Source: Haloplanus rubicundus (GTDB lineage: Archaea > Halobacteriota > Halobacteria > Halobacteriales > Haloferacaceae). Taken from it: a stretch of 64,000 bases of DNA. Positions 16,007 to 25,785 of the stretch are shown one piece after another; within the stretch, counting starts at the first letter, position 1, and each line of letters opens with the position of its first letter. Position numbers and translations under genes: made by a program. Location: positions 161,192-225,191 of the forward strand of contig NZ_CP031147.1 of assembly GCF_003342675.1 (NCBI RefSeq). Direction: 5' to 3'. The notes beneath the pieces were generated by a model, which ran no database searches, was not told where the DNA came from, and saw only the letters and a list, made by a program, of their open reading frames with translations.

Positions 16007-18435
16007 TGGGGAAGGCGGTTTGCGTTCGCTCCTCCAAATACGGATTCAGCGAAAATCTGCGACCCCGAAGAAATCGAATCAAATCCGTATCTAGGGGAGT
16101 CGAGTTGAGTGACTTCCCTCCTGAAGCGGGTCAATTTGTCGATGGTGAGCTGTTGATGCCTGTGACTGAGCGTTCATTCTGTGGTGAGCAAATCGAAGCA
16201 CGACCCTGGAATGAATTCGAAGTTAATCTGGGGTGTGATCACTACTTCGAGATCGAATCCTCCATCACATTTAGTAGATATCCTGACAGTCGCTACTTCA
16301 TGGAATGGGCGACGACCATCAATCTGGGGGGATTTGGGAATGCAGCCGAGATGGAATGGGAAACCGTCAAGAGTTGGGATTCGTTCACGGAGTTCTTTGA
16401 GGGGGCAGTCCACATAGATGCGGTCACCTACTGCGAATCTCCCGAATTGCTTCTTGATCTGTTCGAACAGCATGACGGAAAACTGGAGTCGATGGATGTC
16501 CTCGTCGGGAATCGCGAGGAGTATCAGTCGTCCGTCGACGACGTAACTGTCGCGCGGCAGTTGCAACGATACTACCGCGAGGACAAACTGATTGTCCGCC
16601 TCAAAAACAGGAAAGTCGTCCACTCCAAACTCTATCGGATCGTCAAGGACGGCGACGAGGTGACACTCATCTCGGGGAGTGCAAACCTCTCGTACAACAG
16701 TTGGAAGAACCAGACGAACAGCGTCGTCGTGTTTCGGACAGAAGTCGACTCACAGTTGGACCAACAGTTCAAGACGTGGATCGACGACCACCGTGAACAG
16801 TACGCCGATACGGTGTTCATGGAGGATCTAGTGGCGGAACTGGAGGCACTTGACGATCAAGAGGAGAAGGATCGACGAATCGAACTGTGGATCGATAACC
16901 GGGACACACAGTTGACAGAACGAGGTGAGATTCACTCGAACGTCGGCCAGGAGTTGGAGGAACTCGGGCAGGAAGTCGATCGAGTCGTCGGCGTCACGGA
17001 CGACCCGGAAGCGGCCGATGAGGTCGTTACGATTCAACACGAGGAGGTAGGGGTGGAAATCGACGACGAATCGAACGGCTCTATGGAGGCTGATGATAAT
17101 GAGCAGTCGTCGACAGGCGTTACCGGCGCCAAGACACCGGAGTATACGATCACGCTGCCCACTCAGGGATTCGAGACCGATGGGTATCTCGACCGAGTAA
17201 AAACTGATCTGAAGCGTCGTGGTGCGGACGTTGGGTCCGACGCCATCACCACCTCCGTGGAAGGGTACACCAACTACCTCCAGACACGCTACGACGTGCC
17301 GAAGATGTGGGTGGACGAAGAGAACTGTCGCGTCCACCTCCAACACGGCGAACACCACCGAATCCTGACGGCGGATCACGAGCCCTCACCCGAAGTGCTC
17401 AATGCCGCACTCCAGAATATCCAAGATTATATCGAGACCATTGATCGGTGGGGGGAGACGAATAATGCCCGAGCTGTCAAGGCCCACATGTACGAGGGGA
17501 TCCTCTACGGACTGTGGGCGCCGTTTGTGAACCTCTACGCGCGCCAGTTCTACGGTAACGTCACGCTCGATAACGCCCTCCAATATCTCTACATCTTCGG
17601 CGAATCTGATGCTGGCAAGGACAAGTTCTCGGAGTTCGTGTTGCGATTGATCTCCGACGATCTGGTACGAGGCGGGGCAGACGCCGACGATGTGGGCAAA
17701 AATCAGATTCGGGCGCTTCGTGACCTAGATACGGTCTTCCCGTACGTTGTTTCGGACATCGCCAAACAGAAAATCGAGCGGGTCGACACGCTACGGAACT
17801 TCTGGCAGGATTCGTGGCACCCATCAAACGACATCTCCTATCCGACGCTCATCTTCACCAGCAACGACTCCCGGCCGAACGACTGGTTCCGCAACCGGGC
17901 GAAGATGCTCCACTTCGATGTTGCCTTTCCCTCGAATCCTGAGGACGAAGGCTTCTACGAAGCACAGGAAGACCTGAACGAGATTCTCGATGCAACCAAT
18001 CCGATCTTCGCGTACGTATCTCGGCGTATTTTGGAAGACGAGATGTATCTCGATGCTGGCGGGACGGTCGACGACGTGCGACGGATCTTCCTTGATTTCT
18101 ACGACCGACTGGATCGGGAACGGCCGAAGTACTTCCCCGAGCGGCCCGCGAATCGCCGCTACAATATTGGAAAGCGCAAGTGGCGACAGGCATTCCACCG
18201 GGACGATGTGACCTTCGAACGCCGAGAGAACCATCTCATCGCTGATTTCGATTTGGAACCGCACGAACTGTACAGCTATCGAAAGACGCTTCCCACGAAG
18301 ATGCGCCCCGAAAAGAGCGGTCGCAACATCATCGTTAAGAATCCCGATGACTTTGAGGAGTGGTTGGAGATGGACGATCTGCGTGCGGACGATGAGGAAG
18401 CAAGCGGAGGACTCCTGCAGCGACTATTCCGGTAG
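16003..18435 (+). CDS. phospholipase D-family nuclease fused to a P-loop ATPase
   Basis: 810 residues. Residues about 140-270 are a PLD-type nuclease half: VHSKLYRIVKDGD then GSANLS gives the HxK(x)nD...GSxN signature (His about 207). One HKD per chain implies a dimer, or an incomplete site. A long acidic linker (about 290-380) follows. Residues about 400-790 resemble a primase/superfamily 3-type ATPase region with a Walker A-like GESDAGKDKF (about 533) and a sensor-like LIFTSNDSRPNDW. Start chosen at 16003 because it forms an ATGA overlap with the preceding gene. A nuclease-plus-motor layout suggests defence against foreign DNA. Confidence 0.75.
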   Translation: MMGKAVCVRSSKYGFSENLRPRRNRIKSVSRGVELSDFPPEAGQFVDGELLMPVTERSFCGEQIEARPWNEFEVNLGCDHYFEIESSITFSRYPDSRYFMEWATTINLGGFGNAAEMEWETVKSWDSFTEFFEGAVHIDAVTYCESPELLLDLFEQHDGKLESMDVLVGNREEYQSSVDDVTVARQLQRYYREDKLIVRLKNRKVVHSKLYRIVKDGDEVTLISGSANLSYNSWKNQTNSVVVFRTEVDSQLDQQFKTWIDDHREQYADTVFMEDLVAELEALDDQEEKDRRIELWIDNRDTQLTERGEIHSNVGQELEELGQEVDRVVGVTDDPEAADEVVTIQHEEVGVEIDDESNGSMEADDNEQSSTGVTGAKTPEYTITLPTQGFETDGYLDRVKTDLKRRGADVGSDAITTSVEGYTNYLQTRYDVPKMWVDEENCRVHLQHGEHHRILTADHEPSPEVLNAALQNIQDYIETIDRWGETNNARAVKAHMYEGILYGLWAPFVNLYARQFYGNVTLDNALQYLYIFGESDAGKDKFSEFVLRLISDDLVRGGADADDVGKNQIRALRDLDTVFPYVVSDIAKQKIERVDTLRNFWQDSWHPSNDISYPTLIFTSNDSRPNDWFRNRAKMLHFDVAFPSNPEDEGFYEAQEDLNEILDATNPIFAYVSRRILEDEMYLDAGGTVDDVRRIFLDFYDRLDRERPKYFPERPANRRYNIGKRKWRQAFHRDDVTFERRENHLIADFDLEPHELYSYRKTLPTKMRPEKSGRNIIVKNPDDFEEWLEMDDLRADDEEASGGLLQRLFR

Positions 18436-18551
18436 TGCAGAGGAGTACGCTGAAATTTGGTCGACATAGAGGAGAGTGGTTTCGAACCCCGTCAACAGTC
18501 AACGGAGTAACTCACCCCGAAGATTATATTGAGTACCCTCGAAAATCTGGT

Positions 18552-19367
18552 ATGAACATTTCCGCCCTTACTCACTCATTTCAATTCGTGGATTCTATCT
18601 CAGTGGATCGGAACGAGGCGGGGTCAGTCGATATCAAGATGCCACAACGGCGCTACGAGAAGGCAGATGAGTATCACGTCCATCGCTACGGTTGGGGGCC
18701 GTTCTGTGGATTCTCTGTAGATACAACAGATTACGTCGGGGTCGAAGGTGTCTACCTATTCACTGCGGGATACGAAATCAAGTACGTCGGGGAAACGGTT
18801 GATATCCACAATCGGATTGGATCAGGATACGGGAATATCTCTCCCAGAAATTGTTTCGAGGGAGGGCAACAGACAAACTGTCGGATCAACCACCTTATCT
18901 TGGAGACGGTCCGTAACGGGGACCAAGTCGCTCTTTGGGTTGAAGAGACGGAGAATCGAAAGCTTCGTGAAACGGAATTGATTGAGCAGTGTGATCCCCC
19001 GTGGAACAAGACTTCAGCGACGTCTCCAAGTGTGACTATCCAGCAACCAGGTTCCCAAAGTCCGGAATCTCAATCGACAAACCAAAGCGATAGTTCGTCG
19101 TCAGTCGTCGCTACCGAACAAACGAGGAACGGAAAGTACGCACCACTGTATGACTATTTAGAAACTATCGAATCCGATCGCTTCCATCTCTCTATGGACG
19201 AAATCGAGGACATAATCGAAGCCCCACTTCCGGCATCGGCAAAAAAATACCCACAGTATTGGCGTTCGAGCAGTCAGGCCCACGCGAAAGTATGGGCCGA
19301 ACTTGGTTGGGAAGCGAACCCCGATTTTGACGATATGTCCGTCACTTTCGAACGGGTGGAAGAGTAG
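18552..19367 (+). CDS. GIY-YIG nuclease with C-terminal DUF7662-like domain
   Basis: 271 residues from ATG 18552; the frame opens at 18435, but a TATA-like element (ttatat, about 18525) lies the right distance upstream for a leaderless start at 18552. Residues about 65-150 are a GIY-YIG domain: GVYLF, then IKYVGETVDIHNRI, with a downstream Glu and Asn region. A Ser/Thr/Gln linker follows, then about 75 residues with YAPLYDYLE, LSMDEIEDII and LPASA, which I recall as the small DUF7662-type domain found at the end of other nucleases. The gene follows the PLD-ATPase gene by 116 bases on the same strand. Confidence 0.75.
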   Translation: MNISALTHSFQFVDSISVDRNEAGSVDIKMPQRRYEKADEYHVHRYGWGPFCGFSVDTTDYVGVEGVYLFTAGYEIKYVGETVDIHNRIGSGYGNISPRNCFEGGQQTNCRINHLILETVRNGDQVALWVEETENRKLRETELIEQCDPPWNKTSATSPSVTIQQPGSQSPESQSTNQSDSSSSVVATEQTRNGKYAPLYDYLETIESDRFHLSMDEIEDIIEAPLPASAKKYPQYWRSSSQAHAKVWAELGWEANPDFDDMSVTFERVEE

Positions 19368-19456
19368 TCGGAAATTCTGGGGGAAGGAGAGTGCGATCTA
19401 TACAGTGACAAAGAATGGATCCGCATTCGCTTAGATGGAATTAGATTTCCTCCGAG

Positions 19457-21040
19457 CTACCGGAGTCCGGCCGTCGGGTCATCGTCAAACGGATCTTCGG
19501 GAACTGGGTCGAACTCACTCGAATCGTTCAGATCTCTATCGGTGATCGGCTCGATTTCGGTATCTGTCCTCTCCGTGGCAACCCCTGCAGAGGGGAAGTC
19601 CTCGATGGAGATTTTCCGTGCGTCCCGCCGTGCAGCTTGGCGCTTCGCATCCGTGACTAATTCCTCGATGTCGGCGCCGCTGCAGCCGGCAGTGTGTTTC
19701 GCCAGCGTCGCCAGTTGGTCGCCGGTGAGTTCGTGCGGCACGTCCTCAAGCTTCGCTTGGAGAATCGCGTGTCGGCTCTCTTCCTCGGGCAGTCCAATCT
19801 CGATATGCGACGCGAGCCGTCCCGGCCGGAGGATCGCGGGGTCGATATCCTCTGGCCGATTGGTTGCGCCGACGACAATGGCCGTTCGATCCCCAGCGGT
19901 GAGATGAACGAGCAATTCGCTGGTGATTTTTCGATCCTCAGCGTGGGCGCCGCCGGCACCGACATCCCGTCCGCCGAAGAGGTGTTCGGCCTCGTCGAGG
20001 AAGATAACGCAAGGGCCGACAGCGGCAGCCTCCTCGAATAAGTGGCGCACTCGCTGTGGCCCTTCGTTGATCCACTTGCTGGTCACATCCGCCGGCCCCA
20101 ACTCGACGAATGGGACGTTGAGTTCGCCGGCGAGCGCTCGGGCGAACAGCGTCTTGCCTGTCCCTGGTGGACCATGGAACAGGATTCCTCGTACGGGCTC
20201 GATCCCGAAGCGATCATAACGGTCGTCTCCGCGTGCCCTCGCCCGCGTTGGCTGGAGGACCTCCTCGGCGAGTCGCTCTTTGACATCGTAGTAGCCGCCG
20301 ATGTCGTCGAAGCCGACGTCCGAACGAGTCCAGTTGTACTCGTAGTCTGGAGTATCCAGGGCTTTTGCCGCGACCCGTGAAGCTTCTGGGTTGGTCGCGT
20401 CAGCGATCTTTTCAGAGGAATCTGAGTTGGTCACCCGGGTCTCTGAACTGTCGGGTTCAGTTCGTCCATCGTCCATAATCTCGCGAAATTTCTCGTAATC
20501 GACGGACGGCTGGTGGTACTCTCCAGTGGCGTAGTAATAGCCGTTCTCTCCTCGTGGGTCGTAGAACGTCAGAGCAACGAACGAAGCAGCGATTCCCAGT
20601 CCGAGTGCCGCCTGGATTTGTGGACTATTCGGACTGACGTTACTCAGGAAACTCAACTGCGAGACAGAGACGAAGGAGGATGCCAGCGTCAGACCCTCCG
20701 TGAGGAGTAAGAGCACCACGAACAATTCGTACACCTGTGCGAACGGGTACAGTCCGATGTCCGCTATCGTTCTCAGACCCGGAACACCGAGACCTCCTGC
20801 GATGAAAACGAATAGAAGAGCGAACCCCAGTCCGACAGCGGCAGTTGGCGGCAGATTAAGCAATGGTGCGATCAACCACATATGGACGTACGCCAGCGCA
20901 GTCAACGCAAGCATGAAGAACAACCGGTAGAGATCCCGCTTCCGGTGTTCCCGTTCCATAATTCGATAGGTCGCATACTCCACTATCGCGAAGAATCCGA
21001 GGAAAGCGGCGACGGAGAGCGCAGTACCGAGAAAACTCAT
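19457..21040 (-). CDS. membrane-anchored AAA+ ATPase (FtsH/Cdc48-like)
   Basis: 527 residues from ATG 21040; a start at 21100 adds residues with no signal. The N-terminal about 170 residues hold several membrane helices. A linker is followed by one AAA+ domain with Walker A (HGPPGTGKT, about 285-293), Walker B (CVIFLDEAEHLF), and the second region ATNRPEDIDPAILRPGRL of classical FtsH/Cdc48 AAA domains. The zinc-protease domain of FtsH is absent. It closes the minus-strand conjugation gene row, 245 bases after the VirB6-like gene, and may remodel membrane proteins of the channel. Confidence 0.8.
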   Translation of the reverse strand: MSFLGTALSVAAFLGFFAIVEYATYRIMEREHRKRDLYRLFFMLALTALAYVHMWLIAPLLNLPPTAAVGLGFALLFVFIAGGLGVPGLRTIADIGLYPFAQVYELFVVLLLLTEGLTLASSFVSVSQLSFLSNVSPNSPQIQAALGLGIAASFVALTFYDPRGENGYYYATGEYHQPSVDYEKFREIMDDGRTEPDSSETRVTNSDSSEKIADATNPEASRVAAKALDTPDYEYNWTRSDVGFDDIGGYYDVKERLAEEVLQPTRARARGDDRYDRFGIEPVRGILFHGPPGTGKTLFARALAGELNVPFVELGPADVTSKWINEGPQRVRHLFEEAAAVGPCVIFLDEAEHLFGGRDVGAGGAHAEDRKITSELLVHLTAGDRTAIVVGATNRPEDIDPAILRPGRLASHIEIGLPEEESRHAILQAKLEDVPHELTGDQLATLAKHTAGCSGADIEELVTDAKRQAARRDARKISIEDFPSAGVATERTDTEIEPITDRDLNDSSEFDPVPEDPFDDDPTAGLR

Positions 21041-21285
21041 CGAATCATCCGAAGGATATCCTCTGAAGGTTCGCGAGGGGGCGAGCGTGGCGGTTGGCAC
21101 CGGCGAGCCGTGCTGGGGGTGTGGTCATGCGAGCCGCGCGATGGTACAGCCATCGAGAACGGAGCGGACAGAGGCGCTCGCGATGGTCTATGTTTGTTTC
21201 ATGGTGGGGATCGAATATAACTTCTCGCCAATCTTCCCTGAACTGGCTTGAGCACTCAGTCAGTACTGAGGCGTCGCGTATTGAC

Positions 21286-23304
21286 TCATATCGTCTCGGA
21301 AGGCCCCTCTCCGGTGTCATCGTCCCACGGGGAGTCCGTAGCCTGCCCGGGGCCATCACGCTGCGTTGACCAGTCGATGTCGGCATCTTCTGCAGAGCCA
21401 TCCGACTGAGGATTGTTTCCGGGACCAATGAGGTGTTTTCCGCCGCGCTTGCCGATTTGGTGGGCTGCGTAAGGGCTCCGTGTCATCGCTCCTGCGAAGA
21501 CAATCCCACTGGCCTTTCCCGCCTGAACACCGGCTTTCCCGATCCGCTTGCCAGCTCGGCCGGTTGAGACAGTAACTTGACCCGGCGCTTTCGCGGCGAC
21601 TTGGGCGGTCCTGATCCTTTTCACACTCCGGGCCGATCTCGAAGCGTTCTCTCTGAGCGATTGTGCCTCCTCGCTGAATTGCTGGGCCCTGTTGTTGATG
21701 TTCATCGTCGTCTCCTCACCCGCCGAGGTTTCGTAGGTTACCGTCCCGTCGGCATCCGGGACTACTGTCGAGATCCCCTCCGCAGGTTGATCACAGTCGG
21801 TCAGGATGCCGCGGTCGGCTGCCTCGGCGACATCGAACTCGCCGCTCTGATACGCCTCGGTCAAGAAGTCGCGGTTCGAATCCGCCTCGGCAGCGGCATC
21901 CATCTGCTGAGAAATTGTTCTCCGATGTGTGTCGATACTCTCAGAACCGACTATCCTTCGAGCACTGGCTAGACTAGTTTCCTTTGCTCTAGAGCCCAGA
22001 CTTTTGACTGCTCCTCCGGTTCTACTCGCTGTCGCTTGGGCTGCCTGTACCCTGGGAATTTCTGTCGTCTTCCGCCACGCGTAGTCTTTAGTTTTGGAGA
22101 GTGCCCCGGGTGCCGTATCCACGCTGTCCTCAGCAGGCGGCTCACGCGTACTGAGCGCGTCCGAGATACTGTTTCGCATCGTCCCGCCGACGCTCGAGTT
22201 GGCAGTTCCTGCTGAAGGGTCGGTCGCCGTCCCACCTGACGACCCACTCCCAACAGAGCTGCCACTTCCGGCACTCGACCCACCGGCCCCGCTTGCTCCA
22301 TCAGCCGAGGACTTCGAGGCACTGCTCACGGCACCGGAGCCTGCACCGGCGCCGACAGCAACCGCCCCAACCCCAGTGGCGGCGATTGCGGCAGCTACGG
22401 TCGTCGTGAACGCGGCGTCGACGCCGAGGGGCTGGCCGGCCCAGCCGATGGTCTTCCAGATCGTGACGAACAGAATGATCGGGAAGATCAGCGCCAGCGC
22501 CGAGGCCGTGTAGAACGAGGCAATATCACCCGAACTGGCGACGCCCCCAGTTGCAATCACATCGAACACTCGCATCACGAGCGCGATGATCGGGCCCACT
22601 AACAGGGCGTACACGCCCATCCGAAGCCACGTCGAGGCGAACCTGCTGATCGCCTTCATCGGTCCCCAGTTCGCATACCAGAGGACGGCGAAAAACGGCG
22701 CGCCTACCGCGACTGTGATTACGATGAACTGCCGGAGGACGAGTAACACCGAGGAGAGAATGGTTGCAAAGAGCATCAACGGGACAGCCACCGCGAGCGC
22801 GACGAGTTGAATTCCCGTGCCGAGGGTTGCCCCCCAACTCCCGCCGAGATCGGCGTCGAAGGTGAGTTCGAACGCCGCTGGGGCGAGGGCATTCGTCACG
22901 CCATTCGACGCCTCGATCAGGAACCCAAACAGCGGCTTCGAGATGGCAATGAAGACGATGACGGCAACGATCCGGGCGACCATGTTCCACAGCGTCGCCT
23001 CCTGATCCTCACTAAACGGCATCACGATGAGCCCCGCCGCAATAAGGATCGGGAGCAGGGCTATGGAGAGTTCGAACACACTGTCCCACGCGTCGACAAA
23101 CTGGGCGTCGGTCAGGATAGTCGGGTTGATCGTGAGCAGTGGCTTCAGCCCGAAATTGAACATCACGTTGATCGCCCCAACCAGGAGCGAGCGGAGGAAC
23201 TCGATGATCGCTCGGACAATCGCATCCGGAAGCCAACCAAGGTCCAAGAGGTCAGCCACGGCACTCACCTTCCAGTATCGGTGACAGCGACGTCGACCAG
23301 ACAC
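21286..23304 (-). CDS. VirB6/TrbL-like polytopic membrane protein
   Basis: 672 residues (or 660 from GTG 23268). Residues about 50-320 contain six or seven membrane helices, including IVAVIVFIAISKPLFGFLIE and ALLVGPIIALVMRVFDVIA. The C-terminal half is a soluble Ala/Gly/Ser-rich region with runs such as GSGSSVGSGSSGG, probably disordered, ending in charged residues. This layout and the position between the VirB4-like gene and a membrane AAA+ gene fit the inner-membrane channel component of a haloarchaeal type IV secretion-like conjugation machine. Sequence identity to bacterial VirB6 is not expected. Confidence 0.75.
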   Translation of the reverse strand: MSGRRRCHRYWKVSAVADLLDLGWLPDAIVRAIIEFLRSLLVGAINVMFNFGLKPLLTINPTILTDAQFVDAWDSVFELSIALLPILIAAGLIVMPFSEDQEATLWNMVARIVAVIVFIAISKPLFGFLIEASNGVTNALAPAAFELTFDADLGGSWGATLGTGIQLVALAVAVPLMLFATILSSVLLVLRQFIVITVAVGAPFFAVLWYANWGPMKAISRFASTWLRMGVYALLVGPIIALVMRVFDVIATGGVASSGDIASFYTASALALIFPIILFVTIWKTIGWAGQPLGVDAAFTTTVAAAIAATGVGAVAVGAGAGSGAVSSASKSSADGASGAGGSSAGSGSSVGSGSSGGTATDPSAGTANSSVGGTMRNSISDALSTREPPAEDSVDTAPGALSKTKDYAWRKTTEIPRVQAAQATASRTGGAVKSLGSRAKETSLASARRIVGSESIDTHRRTISQQMDAAAEADSNRDFLTEAYQSGEFDVAEAADRGILTDCDQPAEGISTVVPDADGTVTYETSAGEETTMNINNRAQQFSEEAQSLRENASRSARSVKRIRTAQVAAKAPGQVTVSTGRAGKRIGKAGVQAGKASGIVFAGAMTRSPYAAHQIGKRGGKHLIGPGNNPQSDGSAEDADIDWSTQRDGPGQATDSPWDDDTGEGPSETI

Positions 23305-23343
23305 ACGGTCGGGGGAATCGGCTCTCGGTGAGTGGTGGCCGCA

Positions 23344-25719
23344 TTACTGATCCTCCCCGCGGTCAGATCGGTGGTCATCAGCAACTGCTCCGTTGCTCGC
23401 CCCGGTGGCATCACTCTCCACTCCCCGGACATCGGCGCTGATGCCGTCCTCGTGGGATTCCTGCATCGCCATTTCGAGATCCATGTCCCGGTTCATCACG
23501 TGGGGGAGGTCGGCCAGTTCGAGTTCCGTCAGGAGAACGTCATCCTCTGGGTTGTTGCCGGAAACGACACCGTCGATCTCCGCCAACCACTCCCGTGGAT
23601 CAAGCGTATCGTCGAGGACGTGATGCTCGAACGGGCCGCTTCGCACCTCTAGCCGGCGGCGGCCGTGGACGCTGGTCGCGAGCAGGCACTCCGAGTAGTT
23701 CGAGTCCTGCCCGCGGGCGGCTGACTGGATGAACCGGATCTCGTCACTCGACAGCCCGTAGTACTGCTGGGTCTGTTCGGAAACCGATTCGGCGTAGAAC
23801 AGGCACTTCACGTCACAGTTCTCGTAGACCTCGCGGCGTTCGTTCGTCCGGACGAATTCGTGAGAGGTCTGACTCATCAGCGTCAGGCCGGCCTCGTAGT
23901 GCCGAGCATGACGGATGTACAGGTTGATGAGATCCCGCGCTGCCGGTCGACCCAGCAGGTAGTGGGCTTCGTCGAACGTAACGTCCACCTTGTAAGGTGA
24001 GCGCTTGGCTTCGAGATAAGCCCACGAGAGCATGGCGTGGAGGATGAGTGGCATCTCGCCGGTGTCGGCGAACGAGCTCATATCCATCACGACTAGTCGC
24101 GAGGAGAGGTCGAGATTCGTCTGGCCGTTCAGATTGTGATTGATGCCGCCGGGTTTGAACGACTCGAACTTCGGCTGGAGATTCCGTGCCAGCTCCTGGT
24201 GGTGATTGGTCGGCGTGACGATCGTATCCGAGATCGAGATCCCGCTACCGTCCGAGGACTCGCCTGTCGGCTGCTCACCGTCCTCCCCGACTTCGGTCAC
24301 TCCGTAGGACTGGAACAGATCGAGTTCGGCCTCGTCGATCACGTCCGCCTCGCGTGCCGCCTCAAGCCCGCCGGCAGCGATCACGGTGACACCGCGAATC
24401 AGATCATCGAGCGTGGGTGACTCCCGAGCGTAGGTCTCGTACTCGCCGAGGATGATGCCCTTCGAGATGTAGGCGTAGTGGGCGGCCTGGATGAGCACGC
24501 CCTCCTCGCCGGCCGACATCCCATCGCGCTGATCGAAGTGGGTGTGCAGCATCTCGATCACCGATCGGATGGTGAGTGCGTAGGTGTCGTCGCCCGTCTC
24601 CTGCTCGGCCGTCGCCGGCGGTGAGATGTCCATCGGATTGACGGTGTAATTCCCACCAAAGCGGATCACTTCGCCGCCGAGAGACTGTGCGAACCGCGGG
24701 TAGTCGTCGCCGGCGGGATCGAACAGGATACACTGGACGTTCGCATCCGCGAGCAGGCGCCGGTAGATCTCCAGCTTGCGGAAGTAGCTCTTGCCTGACC
24801 CTGTCTTCCCCGAAATCGCCATCGAGTGCCCGGAGAGTGCATACCGGTTCAGGATGACGGGGCGCTTGGTGTCGTCGAAGCCCAAGAGCACGCCGTTCGG
24901 GTCGTAGATCGAGGGCTCGACGAGATTGAAGAACGTCCCGAGTGCTTCGAGTTGGATCGGGTGGGTGTTGTCGACGGGATCGGTCACCACCGGGGTGATA
25001 GCGTCCATCGCGTCGAGTTGCTGGTGTTTCACCGGACTCAGTTCGACATCCTGCTCGGCGAGGATCGCTTCCACCCGGTCGAGCATCCCGTCCAGGTCGT
25101 CTCGGGAGTCGGCGACCAGTTCGAGGTAGATCGCCACGTCGTACAGCTTGGTCGTGCCGCGGATAGTCCGCTGGAGTAGGCGTTCGAGGTCCTCGCGGTC
25201 GAGTTGGTCTTGATAGGTATCGGTCCGGCCGCGTTTTTGCTTCAGCGCAAGCGAGGTGACCGCCTGCGTGTAGCGCTTCTGGAGCTGCCGGCGAACGTCC
25301 TTCGGTTCCCGTGGCCGGACGTGAAACGTCAGTCGGAGGTCGACATCGGCGAGCGTGAGTGGCACGAGCCATCCGAGACCCACTTTCCGGGGGAGCGAGG
25401 TGACGGTCAGGATCTGTGAGACGGTGCCGTCGCGGATCTGGAATTGCGGGTGATCCTCGACGAGCCGAGGAGCGACGATTCGCTTGTCGAGTTCGCCCCG
25501 CTCTTCGAGGGTCTCCATCGCGTTCGCGAGCCCAACCTCGTCAGCCTGTAACTGGTAGGCGGCCCACTCGATGTTCTCGGTGGTGGTCTCGCGGTCGAGG
25601 AGGTGCAGGTAGTCGATGGCGTGCTGCGTCTCCTCGCCGGACAGGTCGTCGATTGGGACGGCTTCGACGCCGTCATCGGGCCCGTCGAGACCGAGCGCGT
25701 GTTTGAGTCGCTGGATCAT
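23344..25719 (-). CDS. VirB4/TraC-like conjugation ATPase
   Basis: 791 residues. Walker A is SGKTGSGKS (about 303-311) and Walker B is VDVTFDEAH (DEAH about 583-586), followed by the QTSHEFV motif of the HerA/VirB4 superfamily. The N-terminal 270 residues carry the mostly helical part that docks on the membrane partners. This ATPase energises pilus assembly and DNA transfer. It lies 66 bases downstream of the gene at 25786-27318 and 39 bases before the VirB6-like gene. Family call is firm at the superfamily level. Confidence 0.88.
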   Translation of the reverse strand: MIQRLKHALGLDGPDDGVEAVPIDDLSGEETQHAIDYLHLLDRETTTENIEWAAYQLQADEVGLANAMETLEERGELDKRIVAPRLVEDHPQFQIRDGTVSQILTVTSLPRKVGLGWLVPLTLADVDLRLTFHVRPREPKDVRRQLQKRYTQAVTSLALKQKRGRTDTYQDQLDREDLERLLQRTIRGTTKLYDVAIYLELVADSRDDLDGMLDRVEAILAEQDVELSPVKHQQLDAMDAITPVVTDPVDNTHPIQLEALGTFFNLVEPSIYDPNGVLLGFDDTKRPVILNRYALSGHSMAISGKTGSGKSYFRKLEIYRRLLADANVQCILFDPAGDDYPRFAQSLGGEVIRFGGNYTVNPMDISPPATAEQETGDDTYALTIRSVIEMLHTHFDQRDGMSAGEEGVLIQAAHYAYISKGIILGEYETYARESPTLDDLIRGVTVIAAGGLEAAREADVIDEAELDLFQSYGVTEVGEDGEQPTGESSDGSGISISDTIVTPTNHHQELARNLQPKFESFKPGGINHNLNGQTNLDLSSRLVVMDMSSFADTGEMPLILHAMLSWAYLEAKRSPYKVDVTFDEAHYLLGRPAARDLINLYIRHARHYEAGLTLMSQTSHEFVRTNERREVYENCDVKCLFYAESVSEQTQQYYGLSSDEIRFIQSAARGQDSNYSECLLATSVHGRRRLEVRSGPFEHHVLDDTLDPREWLAEIDGVVSGNNPEDDVLLTELELADLPHVMNRDMDLEMAMQESHEDGISADVRGVESDATGASNGAVADDHRSDRGEDQ

Positions 25720-25785
25720 GGCTGAAGGGGGGTGCTTGGCGTAGCGAGGGGTGGTCGAGCGTGGTGTTGTCCCCGAGGACGGGTC

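Noticed and set aside
21045..21428. 127-codon frame between the VirB6-like and AAA+ genes
   Set aside because: It overlaps the end of the VirB6-like gene out of frame and has no domain features; the 245-base gap is more likely regulatory.
24404..25372. 322-codon minus-strand frame within the VirB4-like gene
   Set aside because: Arg/Pro-rich out-of-frame shadow of the ATPase gene.
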